Shown one piece after another: positions 1 to 7,138 of a DNA stretch of 12,240 bases. Origin of the DNA: Rhizobium leguminosarum (GTDB lineage Bacteria; Pseudomonadota; Alphaproteobacteria; Rhizobiales; Rhizobiaceae). A program made the position numbers and the translations under genes. The stretch lies in contig NZ_LWBS01000009.1 in the NCBI RefSeq assembly GCF_001652265.1, forward strand, positions 1 through 12,240. Reading direction: 5' to 3'. How positions within the stretch are numbered: position 1 is the stretch's first letter; every line of letters begins with the position of its first letter. The notes beneath the pieces were generated by a model. It saw nothing but the letters and a program-made list of their open reading frames with translations. It ran no database searches and was not told the origin of the DNA.

Positions 1-338
1 GGCTTGCCGATGCCACCTGCGGCACGATCCGATTGAAGCTGTTGAAGATCGGCGCGCAGGTCCGCGTCTCAGTCCGCCGCATCAAGGTGGCGATGGCTTC
101 GGCCTGTCCCTATGCCGAGGAATTTGCTCTAGCTCACGCCCGAATATGCGCTGCGGCCCGATGATGCCGCCGGACCTGAACCCACCCACCAACGAAAAAG
201 GATACATCACCGGCCCAGACAAAACGCCCCACATCGCGGCGACGGCCGCGCTCGTCTTCGCCGGCGAGCCCGGCCCCGACCGCCGCCAACAGCCCAACGT
301 CAACCAAAGCCACGGGCGCTGTGAGAGATGCGGGTTAG
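1..338 (+). mobile_element. IS1380-family insertion sequence, right end
   Basis: The right-hand part of an IS1380-family element, entering from the left edge of the window. It holds the transposase C-terminus, about 155 bp of non-coding sequence after the stop codon, and a terminal segment at 321-338 (gtgagagatgcgggttag). That segment resembles the right inverted repeat of this family as I remember it; the left copy lies outside the window. IS30-type transposase coding begins immediately afterwards, so the element appears to have inserted into or recombined with an older IS30 element. The exact end is accurate to within a few bases only. Confidence 0.7.
3..164 (+). CDS. IS1380-family transposase, C-terminal fragment (cut by window edge)
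   Basis: The last 53 residues of a transposase, open from the window edge to a TGA at 162-164. The residues include TIRLKLLKIGAQVR, followed by SVRRIKVAMASACPY and a short tail ending in CAAAR. This is the typical C-terminus of IS1380-family DDE transposases, downstream of the catalytic core. The catalytic residues lie outside the window, so whether the gene is intact cannot be judged. The assignment rests on remembered family sequence. The end of the protein is about 155 bp from the proposed terminal repeat. Confidence 0.75.
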   Translation, partial: LADATCGTIRLKLLKIGAQVRVSVRRIKVAMASACPYAEEFALAHARICAAAR

Positions 339-339
339 C

Positions 340-873
340 CCGGAGGTCAACATTCTGTATCGCCCCGACGTGGTCGCTGAACGCAAGCAGTTCGGGCATT
401 GGGAATGCGAACTGATTCAGTTTCGCAAGAAGTTCGGAAAGGCCAACGTGACGTCGCTGGTCGAACGGGTCAGCCGATTTGCCGTCTTGCTGCGCAACAA
501 CGACCGGCAATCGAGGCCGGTGATGGACGGCCTGATCCAGGTGCTACAATCCCTGCCCCACCTCGCCCGTCGCTCGATCACCTTCGATCGTGGCACGGAG
601 TTCACCGACTGGCCTTACCTGCAGGCCAGCATCGGAGCGCAGACATGGTTTTGCGATCCGCAATCCCCGTGGCAGAAGGGCACCGTCGAGAACACCAATA
701 GACGGGCCAGGAAATGGCTCTCGAGAGAGGTGGATCCACTGTCTCTCAGCGACCGCGATCTCACCGAGATCTGCAATCACCTGAACGCGACACCACGCAA
801 ATGTCTCGGCTACAAAACACCCGCCGAAGTCTTCCGTCAGAAACTCCTCGCGCAAATCCAGCGTACCCGTTAG
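340..873 (+). pseudogene. IS30-family transposase, 5'-truncated remnant
   Basis: The open frame reads into the catalytic core and C-terminus of an IS30-family transposase: GHWECEL, then ANVTSLVERVSRF, then SITFDRGTEF (second catalytic Asp), then SPWQKGTVENTNRRAR (third catalytic residue, Glu), and LNATPRKCLGYKTPAEVF near the end. About 178 residues are left of a family usually around 320-400 residues; the N-terminal helix-turn-helix region is missing. The 5' boundary coincides with the end of the IS1380 element, so no native start remains; an ATG at 328 lies within the IS1380 end. The first catalytic position reads E instead of the usual D (HWECEL, codon 409-411). Truncation and that change both argue against an active enzyme. 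Confidence 0.85.
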
Positions 874-1005
874 CCTCTCGAAGCCCGCGTGTCGCGGTTC
901 GCCATGAACTCACAAGTTCGACTAGAAGATGAAGCTGCACTCGACATCCTGCTTCCTTTCTTCTGGACCTGCGCAGCAGAGATGCACAGGCGCTGCCAAT
1001 GACGG
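874..1005. other. IS30 3' end / junction with transporter operon, no gene seen
   Basis: This stretch lies between the IS30 stop codon and the end of the livF-like gene. It should contain the right end of the IS30 element, but I could not place its inverted repeat because the left copy is missing. A small inverted repeat GAACT-caca-AGTTC lies at about 906-919. No convincing terminator was found for either converging transcription unit. Confidence 0.4.
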
Positions 1006-1650
1006 TCAAATAGAAGTGATCTGGCCACGGTCCATGCGATAAACCATATCGAGGCCCTCACCGGCGTGCCGAAGATCGGCGCCGGAAAGAAGGATGGAAA
1101 GACCAAGCGGCTGCAGGGATGCGACTACCTCGGAAATGCGCTTGGAAAGCGCGGGGGCGACGCCTTCGAATGGCTCGTCTAGCATTAACAGCTGGGTGCC
1201 AGTCATGCGTGCGCGACCGATGGCCACGAGTTTCTGCTGGCCGCCTGAAAGCTGCAGGGCGCGGCGATGGCGGAAGTCCGCTGCCTCCGGAATGAGCGCA
1301 TAGACATCGTGGAGCCGCTTCTGCGCATCTGTGACGCCAGCTGCCCATGCCGGAATAAGCAGGTTTTCCTCAACAGTCAGTTCGGGAATAAGGCGCCGGT
1401 CTTCCGGCGCGAAGCCCATCTGGTGGTGCACGCGCAGATGCGGCGCCTCACGGGAAATGTCCTTCTTCTCATAATGGATCGAACCTGCCCGGAGTGGCAA
1501 GAGCCCCATTATCGCACGCATCAACGTGGTCTTGCCGGCACCATTGCGGCCGACGATTCCGACCATCGAGCGGGCTTCGACCTTCATGGAAACGTCACGC
1601 AGAATAGGAACCCCGCCGATGGAGACGTTGATTGACTTCACCTCAAGCAT
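1006..1650 (-). CDS. livF: ABC transporter ATP-binding protein, LivF type
   Basis: Cytoplasmic ATPase subunit of a branched-chain-amino-acid-type (HAAT) importer; 214 residues. It shows Walker A GRNGAGKT (34-41), signature LSGGQ (134-138) and Walker B LLMLDEP (154-160). The ATG at 1648-1650 is chosen over an ATG at 1738-1740 because an AAGGAGG lies 6 nt upstream and the homology starts at MLEV. It overlaps the end of the LivG-like gene by 8 nt. The switch-loop position, usually VEQN in LivF or VEHD in LivG, reads LSGAD (188-192), so the histidine/glutamine is missing. The protein ends at MDRGQITSI, about 20 residues short of common LivF proteins. This may be normal for a short subfamily, or the IS30 element just downstream may have trimmed it. 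The symbol marks the family, not a leucine substrate. Confidence 0.88.
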   Translation of the reverse strand: MLEVKSINVSIGGVPILRDVSMKVEARSMVGIVGRNGAGKTTLMRAIMGLLPLRAGSIHYEKKDISREAPHLRVHHQMGFAPEDRRLIPELTVEENLLIPAWAAGVTDAQKRLHDVYALIPEAADFRHRRALQLSGGQQKLVAIGRARMTGTQLLMLDEPFEGVAPALSKRISEVVASLQPLGLSILLSGADLRHAGEGLDMVYRMDRGQITSI

Positions 1651-2419
1651 GGTTGTCCTCCTTGGGAACGCGATGTTCTTCACCAATGATGAGTTCGCGC
1701 ACTTGTCGGTCGCTGAGGACCGTTTCCGGAGGTCCATCAATCAGTACCCGGCCTTCGAAGAAAGCGAGCACGCGGTCGGAGTAGCGGCGTACGATCTCCA
1801 TGTCGTGCTCGACGAAGAGCACGCTGACGCCTGCGACACGGGTCGCGTCAATAATGCGGTCCATGACCGAGAATTTTTCTTCGCTGGCGACGCCGCTCGT
1901 CGGCTCATCGAGGAAAAGAACCTTCGGCTTGCCAACCATGGCAATTGCAATGTCGAGAAGCTTGCGGATGCCTTCGGGCATCGTGCCGGCAATCGAGTTG
2001 CGGAACGCTCCAAGTCCGAACACCTCGAGCGTCTCATCAGCATGAGTCGCGAGCTCGTCGTCGGAAAGAATCGAAAAGCCCTTGGCGCCAACGCTGCCCG
2101 TTGCGCTGTAGGCAAAAATGAGGTTCTCAACCGCTGTCAGCGAGTTGAACAATTGCGGAATCTGAAAGGACCGGGCAACGCCGCGCCGAGTGATCTGACG
2201 AGGTGAAAGCCCGACGATTTCCTGTCCCTCGAGCAGGATCGAACCGGAGTCCGGGCCCAGATAGCCCGTAATCATATTGATAAACGTCGTCTTGCCGGCG
2301 CCGTTTGTGCCGATCAGCCCCGAAATCGTTCCAGACATGATGTCGACATTCACGTCGTTTGCGGCAGTTACCGCGCCGAACCGCTTGACGAGGCTTTTTG
2401 CTTCAATAATCGGCTTCAT
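1643..2419 (-). CDS. livG: ABC transporter ATP-binding protein, LivG type
   Basis: Second cytoplasmic ATPase of the importer; 258 residues, the usual LivG length. Visible motifs are Walker A GTNGAGKT (37-44), Q-loop region SFQIPQLF (84-91), Walker B KVLFLDEP (166-173) and switch histidine in FVEHD (H205). The ABC signature is degenerate: where LSGGQ or LSYGQ is expected it reads MPEGI (147-151), followed by RKLLDIAIAM. The C-terminal part (EGRVLIDGPPETVLSDRQVRE) is typical of LivG. The start ATG at 2417-2419 has AGGAG about 7 nt upstream and shares an ATGA overlap with the stop of the LivM-like gene, so translation is probably coupled. It likely forms a heterodimer with the LivF-like protein under the two permeases. 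Confidence 0.92.
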   Translation of the reverse strand: MKPIIEAKSLVKRFGAVTAANDVNVDIMSGTISGLIGTNGAGKTTFINMITGYLGPDSGSILLEGQEIVGLSPRQITRRGVARSFQIPQLFNSLTAVENLIFAYSATGSVGAKGFSILSDDELATHADETLEVFGLGAFRNSIAGTMPEGIRKLLDIAIAMVGKPKVLFLDEPTSGVASEEKFSVMDRIIDATRVAGVSVLFVEHDMEIVRRYSDRVLAFFEGRVLIDGPPETVLSDRQVRELIIGEEHRVPKEDNHA

Positions 2420-3375
2420 GGTTTTTCTCCTGCCTCGACGGTTGCCTTGCGCTTACCAAAACGGATGCCGCCAAGGCCTGTCGGCAGAAACAGGATCATC
2501 GATAGGATGATGACTCCAAGTACCAGCTGCCAAGTGTTGGGCGCATGCTGATAGGCGAACGTCCTGATAAATTCGAGTGCGAGCGCGGCGATGAATGGCG
2601 TGAAGATGTTCCCGGTACCGGCAAGGACCGCGATCACCACGAATTCGCCCGAGGTTGCCCAAAAGGCCATTTCCGGATCCACATGCGCGACGAGAATGCC
2701 GCTCATGGAGCCACCTACGGCGGCTAGAATTGCCGCAAGGATGTAGGAGAGATAGATCGTCATGCTTGCAGACGCGCCGAGATACTCGACGCGAATCTCG
2801 TTATCCTTGATGCCAGGCAGCAGGCGACCGAGCGCCGTTTTGCCGAAGTACCAGACGGTTATCACCGCTGTGAAACAGATCAGGACGAGGATAACGAGGC
2901 CGTTGAAACGCGCAGTACCGCTCAGCGGCAGGCCGAACAAGGTCACGCCTCGGATGTTAAAGCCGTCCGTGCCGCCAAGTTCCACCGACTTCACCAGAAG
3001 ACCGTAGAGAAGCATCGACAGGGCGAGCGTCAGCATCGCGAAGAAGATGTCGCGGTAACGCGACAGAAGGAGACCGGCGACTGCTGCAGTCGCCGCGGCG
3101 ATGACGACCGGGGCGATGAGCAAGAGAACCGCTTCGTTGATTTTCCAGAGATTGACCATCAGGCCGACGGAATAGCCGCCGATCGCGTAGTAAAGTCCTT
3201 GGCCGAACGAGACTAGCCCGGCGCGCATCATCAGTACAAGGCCGAGTACCGCTAGCCCCTTGGCAAGGCCGATCGAGATGACGAAGTTCCAGGTGGGTAG
3301 CCCCCAGGCTGCGACGATAAGGAAAAGTGCCGCGCCGACGGCGACCGGCACAAAGGTTTGGGCTTTGTTCATCAT
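2416..3375 (-). CDS. livM: ABC transporter permease, LivM type
   Basis: Inner-membrane permease of the HAAT importer; 319 residues with about eight to ten hydrophobic segments. Family landmarks are GLVSFGQGLYYAIGGY (about 53-68), SVELGGTDGFNIRGV (about 130-144, the GGTxG region of LivM) and a cytoplasmic coupling-loop region LGRLLPGIKDNEIRVEYLG (about 182-200). The short basic tail (GKRKATVEAGEKP) is cytosolic by prediction. The start is either of two adjacent ATGs; the upstream one (3373-3375) forms an ATGA overlap with the LivH stop and is preferred. The ribosome binding site is modest (GGAG, about 11 nt upstream), consistent with coupling to the upstream gene. It should pair with the LivH-like protein to form the pore. 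Confidence 0.92.
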   Translation of the reverse strand: MMNKAQTFVPVAVGAALFLIVAAWGLPTWNFVISIGLAKGLAVLGLVLMMRAGLVSFGQGLYYAIGGYSVGLMVNLWKINEAVLLLIAPVVIAAATAAVAGLLLSRYRDIFFAMLTLALSMLLYGLLVKSVELGGTDGFNIRGVTLFGLPLSGTARFNGLVILVLICFTAVITVWYFGKTALGRLLPGIKDNEIRVEYLGASASMTIYLSYILAAILAAVGGSMSGILVAHVDPEMAFWATSGEFVVIAVLAGTGNIFTPFIAALALEFIRTFAYQHAPNTWQLVLGVIILSMILFLPTGLGGIRFGKRKATVEAGEKP

Positions 3376-4268
3376 ATCTTGCGCAACTCCACACCGGAAA
3401 ACAGCCCCTGCGGACGTATGGCGAGAACGATAGCCATCACTGCATAGATGCTGAACACTTCGACTTCGGGCCAGTAGTGGACCGCAAGTGAGCGGACGAA
3501 GCCGACGATTAGGGCACCGACAATGGTGCCAGGAATCGATCCAAGCCCCCCGATCACCACCGCTGCGAACATCATGACGACCACTTCGACGCCCATGCCC
3601 GGCGCCACGGAGATGGTTGGCGCTGTGAAGGCGCCGCCGAGTGCGGCGAGGATCGAGCCGACCACAAAGGCTGACACTTTCCAGCGGCTGACATTGATGC
3701 CCATCGCCTGCGATACTTCCGGATCATGAATGACGGCGCGCAGCATCTTCCCCTTGGCAGTGAATTGCAGAAACCACGTCAGGAGACCACCACTGACGAT
3801 CGCCACGACGACGACAATGAGGTTGTAGGTCGGATAGACAAGGGGGCCGAGATAGACGTTGCCAAATGCCCACACCGGGTCGGAGGCTATCCATGGATCG
3901 ACACCCCAGATGAGCTTCACCACGTCTTCCAGAATGAGGAAGAGCGCGTAGGTAACCAGCAGCAGCACGACGGGATCGCGCCCCGCGAAGAAGCGCAGGA
4001 CGCCCCGTTCGACGACGAGGCCGACAACCGTACCGGCGATCAGCGCCGCGACAATCATGACCGGAATGCTTCCAGCGGGCGCCAGGCCCTGGGCGAACCA
4101 CCAACCCAGCAGAGTCACCGACATGTAGGCGCCGATGGCATAAAACGTGCCATGGGCCATGTTGAGGATCTTCATCACGCCGTAGATCAGCGTCAGGCCG
4201 ACTGCGATGATGAAGAGCCATGCGGAATACAGAATGCCGTCAATAATAGCGCCTAGAAACGCGTTCAT
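3372..4268 (-). CDS. livH: ABC transporter permease, LivH type
   Basis: Second inner-membrane permease; 298 residues from the chosen start, the usual LivH length. The N-terminus (MNAFLGAIIDGILYSAWLFI) leads into the LivH hallmark GLTLIYGVMKILNMAHG, then VERGVLR. A coupling-loop region follows (KGKMLRAVIHDPEVSQAMGI), then VVIGGLGSIPGTIVGALIVG near the C-terminus. The frame is open 40 codons further upstream (to 4388), but that extension is Arg-rich and unlike LivH, so the ATG at 4266-4268 is taken; its ribosome binding site is weak, and an in-frame ATG four codons earlier is the alternative. The gene lies 140 bp after the binding-protein gene on the same strand and overlaps livM by 4 nt. Confidence 0.92.
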   Translation of the reverse strand: MNAFLGAIIDGILYSAWLFIIAVGLTLIYGVMKILNMAHGTFYAIGAYMSVTLLGWWFAQGLAPAGSIPVMIVAALIAGTVVGLVVERGVLRFFAGRDPVVLLLVTYALFLILEDVVKLIWGVDPWIASDPVWAFGNVYLGPLVYPTYNLIVVVVAIVSGGLLTWFLQFTAKGKMLRAVIHDPEVSQAMGINVSRWKVSAFVVGSILAALGGAFTAPTISVAPGMGVEVVVMMFAAVVIGGLGSIPGTIVGALIVGFVRSLAVHYWPEVEVFSIYAVMAIVLAIRPQGLFSGVELRKI

Positions 4269-4408
4269 GCCACACACCATTTCGAAACGAGGGGCGGGAT
4301 TCATCTTTCGGTGCCAGCGTGGCATGCGACGAGTGAAAACCGCTTCAAAGGGATTGCGGCGCCAAACGCGCCGGGAGAACCCGCGCAAGCGATGCCGAGG
4401 TTAACAAG
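4269..4408 (-). other. 140-bp gap between binding-protein and permease genes with a short GC-rich hairpin
   Basis: This is the only large gap in the transporter operon. A 5-bp perfect inverted repeat ggcgc-caaac-gcgcc lies at 4358-4372 with no T-run after it on the minus strand. In many binding-protein-dependent operons a hairpin after the binding-protein gene stabilises that part of the message so that more binding protein than permease is made. This stem is short, so such a role is only a possibility. I see no separate promoter for livH. Confidence 0.25.
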
Positions 4409-5689
4409 TCACTTCAGCTTATTCTTGATCCACTCATGGCTGGTCATGCCTTCCGGTGGGTTCACCCTTTCTGGAGCGTAACGGATCACATCGACGAAGG
4501 TCAGCTTGCCATCGACGGTCTTGGTGCGGCCATAGACCATTTCCTGCACAGCCTGGTTGCCCTTGCCCAGCGACATCTTCACTTCGCCCGAGGGACCCTG
4601 GAAGGTGGCACCCTTGAGAGCAGCGGCGATCTCCTCCGTAGTCGGCGTCTTGGCGGTGTCGCCGCCCTGTGCCTTCTCATAAGCGAACTTCGCCGCAAAA
4701 AGCGTCTGCACCATGTGGTAGGACGGATAGCTGGGGGGCGTGGCGGACTTGGCGTTGTAAGTCGTCTTGAACCAGTCGTTATAGGCGTTCTCCGGTGCAA
4801 AGATGCCGTTTGGACCGCGGGCGCCGATGATGGTGCCATCTGGGATTTGTTTGGCCTGGCGATGAATCGCCGTTTCGCCTGCCGTCAGAACGACAGTGGC
4901 GTTCTTGAATAGGTCGCGCGGCGCTCCCTGAAGCACGAGACCCTCAAGGTCGCCACCCCAGAAGCTCGAATGAATGATATCGGGTTTGCTGCCGAGAATT
5001 GCGGAGATTTCGGTATTGTACTGACCGGCACCGAGCTTCGGCATCTGCGAGGTCGTCAGCGTCACTTCGGGGCGAAGGCTCTTCAGTGTGCCCTCAAAGT
5101 CGTTCCAGGCGTCCTGACCCCAGGCGTAGTTCTGGTTGATGCCGGCGTAGGTGTTGAATTTCTTGACTGTCTCGTTGACGTAGAGTGCGGCACCGGCGTT
5201 GTCCATCGTCGCGGTTGCAACGGGACGGAATACATATTCGTAGTCAGCTTCCTCGAAGATGCGCGGCGTGCCGCAATCGAAGAGAAGTGTCATGGTCTTC
5301 AGTTCTTCGGCAACAGGCGCGACCGCAAGACAATCGCCCGAGGACGTGTAGCCTACGATCATGTCTACGCCCTGCTGTTCGACGAGGTTGCGTAGTTCGG
5401 AAACCTGCTTGGTGGTGCCACCGGCCTCGTCGATGACGACGAGTTCGATCGGACGGCCGCCGAAGCCGACCTTGTCATACGGCGCCGGGAGCTTGCCACC
5501 GGCATTGACCTGCTCGGCGAAGACTTCGGCGGCAATCTTTGCGGGTATGCCGAAGGGACCGGCCGGTGCGCCGGACAGGAACGTCACGACACCAATCGTG
5601 AAAGGCTTTGACTCCTGAGCCAAGAGGCCAGCGGGGGCGGTGGCGGACAGAAAGATCGCTGCAATGGTCAGAGACCACGACTTTTTCAT
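4409..5689 (-). CDS. periplasmic substrate-binding protein, LivJ/LivK-type (Peripla_BP_6 class)
   Basis: Extracytoplasmic ligand-binding subunit of the importer; 426 residues. A signal peptide is clear: MKKS start, hydrophobic core to about residue 20 and probable cleavage after LLA (24). The mature part begins PFTIGVVTFLSGAPAGPFG, with the first-strand pattern of type I periplasmic binding proteins. Further landmarks are INAGG-like VNAGGKL, VVIDEAGGTTKQVSELRNLVEQQGVDMIVG and YAWGQDAWNDF. The start ATG at 5687-5689 has a strong GAGGAGG 7 nt upstream. It is the first gene of the transporter operon, about 100 bp downstream of the proposed promoter and operator. The operator is shared with the blc locus, so its ligand may be a C4 hydroxy acid, lactone or related compound; the sequence alone does not give the ligand. 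Confidence 0.9.
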   Translation of the reverse strand: MKKSWSLTIAAIFLSATAPAGLLAQESKPFTIGVVTFLSGAPAGPFGIPAKIAAEVFAEQVNAGGKLPAPYDKVGFGGRPIELVVIDEAGGTTKQVSELRNLVEQQGVDMIVGYTSSGDCLAVAPVAEELKTMTLLFDCGTPRIFEEADYEYVFRPVATATMDNAGAALYVNETVKKFNTYAGINQNYAWGQDAWNDFEGTLKSLRPEVTLTTSQMPKLGAGQYNTEISAILGSKPDIIHSSFWGGDLEGLVLQGAPRDLFKNATVVLTAGETAIHRQAKQIPDGTIIGARGPNGIFAPENAYNDWFKTTYNAKSATPPSYPSYHMVQTLFAAKFAYEKAQGGDTAKTPTTEEIAAALKGATFQGPSGEVKMSLGKGNQAVQEMVYGRTKTVDGKLTFVDVIRYAPERVNPPEGMTSHEWIKNKLK

Positions 5690-5787
5690 AGATTTCCTCC
5701 TCTACGGCAATTGCCGGATCTGATGCAAAGACACATGCCCTTGCGGTGTAGGCCGAAGCGTCCTCTCACGCTGCGGTGGCGCAACAT

Positions 5788-5824
5788 AGTTCAGTATATT
5801 GAACTTAGTTCAATACTGTGTATA
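5788..5824. promoter_or_regulatory. predicted operator of the transporter operon (BlcR-like site)
   Basis: A full site AGTTCA-gtatat-TGAACT lies at 5788-5805. A further AGTTCA half-site is at 5807-5812; its would-be partner arm (5819-5824) is degenerate and coincides with the -10 box. The same twelve conserved bases with the same 6-bp gap occur at 7139-7156 in front of blcA. In both places the second AGTTCA is exactly 19 bp from the first. Seen from each gene, the perfect site is the one nearer the start codon. The regulator that binds it is inferred to be the adjacent IclR-family protein. Confidence 0.6.
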
Positions 5825-5847
5825 GTAAAAATTGCAACCAGCGTCAA
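5819..5847 (-). promoter_or_regulatory. predicted sigma70-type promoter of the transporter operon
   Basis: On the minus strand TTGACG (5847-5842) is followed after exactly 17 bp by TATACA (5824-5819). The -35 matches the consensus at five of six positions and the -10 at four. The predicted start is near 5811, and the AGTTCA-n6-TGAACT operator lies at or just after it. A repressor bound there would block initiation. The call is made by eye from consensus and spacing only. Confidence 0.5.
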
Positions 5848-6266
5848 GATGCTGGAACAACTGTCCAGCCAACAAGCGAGTACAAGCCGCGGCGCAAATT
5901 GTTCCGAAAGGGAAAAAGAACCGTAAGGCGCACGAAGAATCACTGAATATGAGGACGGCTTCTCGTGAATTCCCCAAGAGCTCGGTTCTGGCAAAGCTTT
6001 CATCAGCAAGTCGACATGGAGAAGATTTTCGTTAGCCTGCTTAAGCTATTCTCGACTGAAGTGGGAAACCGCGACATCGATCATCCGACGGTTCAAACGT
6101 CGATATTGCATCGGATTGATTGTGAGCCCAGGTGAAGATTTTCGCAGCCTTCGGTTCGAGGCTGGGACTGCGTTGGGGTCAAGGAACAGACGCGCTGCCA
6201 AACGGAGCCAACCCCACCTGGCCTCCCTCGGTCGGCAATGAATTTCCGCCCTCGCCAAATGCTACG
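5848..6266. other. non-coding gap between transporter promoter and regulator gene
   Basis: Together with the promoter region this makes about 577 bp without a recognised gene, between the transporter start and the end of the regulator gene. Small inverted repeats sit just upstream of the -35 box (CCAGC...GCTGG at 5838-5855, and TGGA...TCCA nearby). The only reading frame that looks at all coding is the 56-codon one listed separately. No tRNA, riboswitch or clear terminator was recognised. Confidence 0.4.
5965..6135 (+). CDS. possible small ORF, 56 aa, unknown
   Basis: A GTG start at 5965 with a GAGGA 9 nt upstream opens a frame to a TGA at 6133-6135. The product would begin (M)NSPRARFWQSFHQQVDMEK and continue IFVSLLKLFSTEVGNRDIDH. 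It has a short hydrophobic helix-like segment (IFVSLLKLF) but no motif I recognise and no signal peptide. It stands alone between divergent units and has no obvious promoter. It may be a chance frame, a remnant of a decayed gene or a real small protein; I favour chance or remnant. Confidence 0.15.
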   Translation: MNSPRARFWQSFHQQVDMEKIFVSLLKLFSTEVGNRDIDHPTVQTSILHRIDCEPR

Positions 6267-7097
6267 CTATCCTTCGTCACGGAAGCGTGATGAGCTATTA
6301 TGCCCCAATTGCTCAGAAAGAATGGCGGCTGATCTGCGCATCGTCTCTCCGAGTGACTCGATAAGCGCCGGAGTTGTTTCGCTTTCCAGAAGGCTGATGG
6401 CAATGCCGGCAACCGCGCATCGCGTATGATCTCGCACAGCGGTGCCGATGCAAATCATCCCTTCGCGAACCTGACCGTTATCGATCGAAAAACCGCGCGT
6501 ACGGATGTCAGCCAGCTCCTGCCTTAGCAAGCCAAGATTTTTGACGCTTCTGGAGGTGATGGGCGGAGGAAAGTTTGCGCTGAACAGCGCCTCGAGCTTA
6601 TCTTCCGGCATTTCGGAAAGCAGCATTTTGCCGGTCGCGGTAAAGGTGGCAGGAAGACGCATTCCGATCCGGAAAGTATGGCCCAGGGGCTGGTCGGAAT
6701 TTCGGCAATCAATATAGACGACCTCGTCACGGTCAAGAGTTGTCAATGTGACCGTGTAAGGCGACAATGTGGTATCGGAAGCGAAATAATTTCGGAAAAT
6801 CGAGACGATGTCCATCTCGGACAGAAAGCCGTGCGCCCAGCGCATAGGATGGGGGCCGAGGCGGTACGTGCCATCCTGTTTGCGAACGAGCAGGCCAAGC
6901 TCTACCATGACACCAAGTAGCCCGTGCGCCGTACTCTTCGGCAACGACATCGCCCGTGTGATGTCGGCGGCCGACATTGCGCCGCCAGAATTGGTGACAA
7001 GATCGAGGATCGAAACCGCGCGCCTGAGAGCCGGAACAGAATCGACGGATTTGCCGATCGCAGTGTCTTCCACTGCGGCGCGTCTTGTACTTGACAC
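6267..7097 (-). CDS. blcR: IclR-family transcriptional regulator, BlcR/AttJ-like
   Basis: Predicted cytoplasmic repressor of the divergent blcABC operon; 276 residues from the chosen start. An N-terminal winged helix-turn-helix is visible: VPALRRAVSILDLV (21-34), then MSAADITRAMSLPKSTAHGLLG (41-62) and the wing LVRKQDGTYRLG (70-81). The C-terminal IclR effector domain follows (about 95-265), with the conserved GQVREGMICIGTAV stretch (208-221). A TTG at 7101-7103 is only 2 nt after GGAGG, so the GTG at 7095-7097, 8 nt after it, is the likely start. The divergent position next to blcA is that of BlcR in Agrobacterium, where the repressor is relieved by pathway compounds such as succinate semialdehyde. 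Autoregulation is likely because the operator lies between the two starts. Any member of the IclR family would be the fallback call. Confidence 0.85.
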   Translation of the reverse strand: MSSTRRAAVEDTAIGKSVDSVPALRRAVSILDLVTNSGGAMSAADITRAMSLPKSTAHGLLGVMVELGLLVRKQDGTYRLGPHPMRWAHGFLSEMDIVSIFRNYFASDTTLSPYTVTLTTLDRDEVVYIDCRNSDQPLGHTFRIGMRLPATFTATGKMLLSEMPEDKLEALFSANFPPPITSRSVKNLGLLRQELADIRTRGFSIDNGQVREGMICIGTAVRDHTRCAVAGIAISLLESETTPALIESLGETMRRSAAILSEQLGHNSSSRFRDEG

Positions 7098-7109
7098 TTC
7101 CAATACCTC

Positions 7110-7138
7110 CTGTCAGGCTAGTTCAATATAACGATACT
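7110..7138 (+). promoter_or_regulatory. possible blcA promoter (weak)
   Basis: CTGTCA (7110-7115) and GATACT (7133-7138) are separated by 17 bp and each match four of six consensus bases. The perfect operator begins at the next base after this -10. An alternative -10 is TATAAC (7127-7132), a better box but without a recognisable -35. Either way the operator covers the start region. Confidence 0.3.

Noticed and set aside
903..920. TGAACT...AGTTC-like sequence after the IS30 gene, resembling an AGTTCA-type operator
   Set aside because: The arms are in the opposite order (TGAACT first), the gap is 3-4 bp rather than 6, one arm ends AGTTCG, and it lies at the end of an IS element far from any start codon in the proposed regulon.
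5855..5880. Possible sigma54 promoter (TGGC...TTGTT on the minus strand) upstream of the transporter operon
   Set aside because: The GG part fits but the -12 element has GT instead of the essential GC, and a better sigma70-type promoter lies just downstream.
7091..7096. Perfect TTGACA as -35 box for blcA
   Set aside because: No -10 box lies at 15-19 bp downstream; the hexamer falls in the beginning of the regulator gene and is probably a coincidence.
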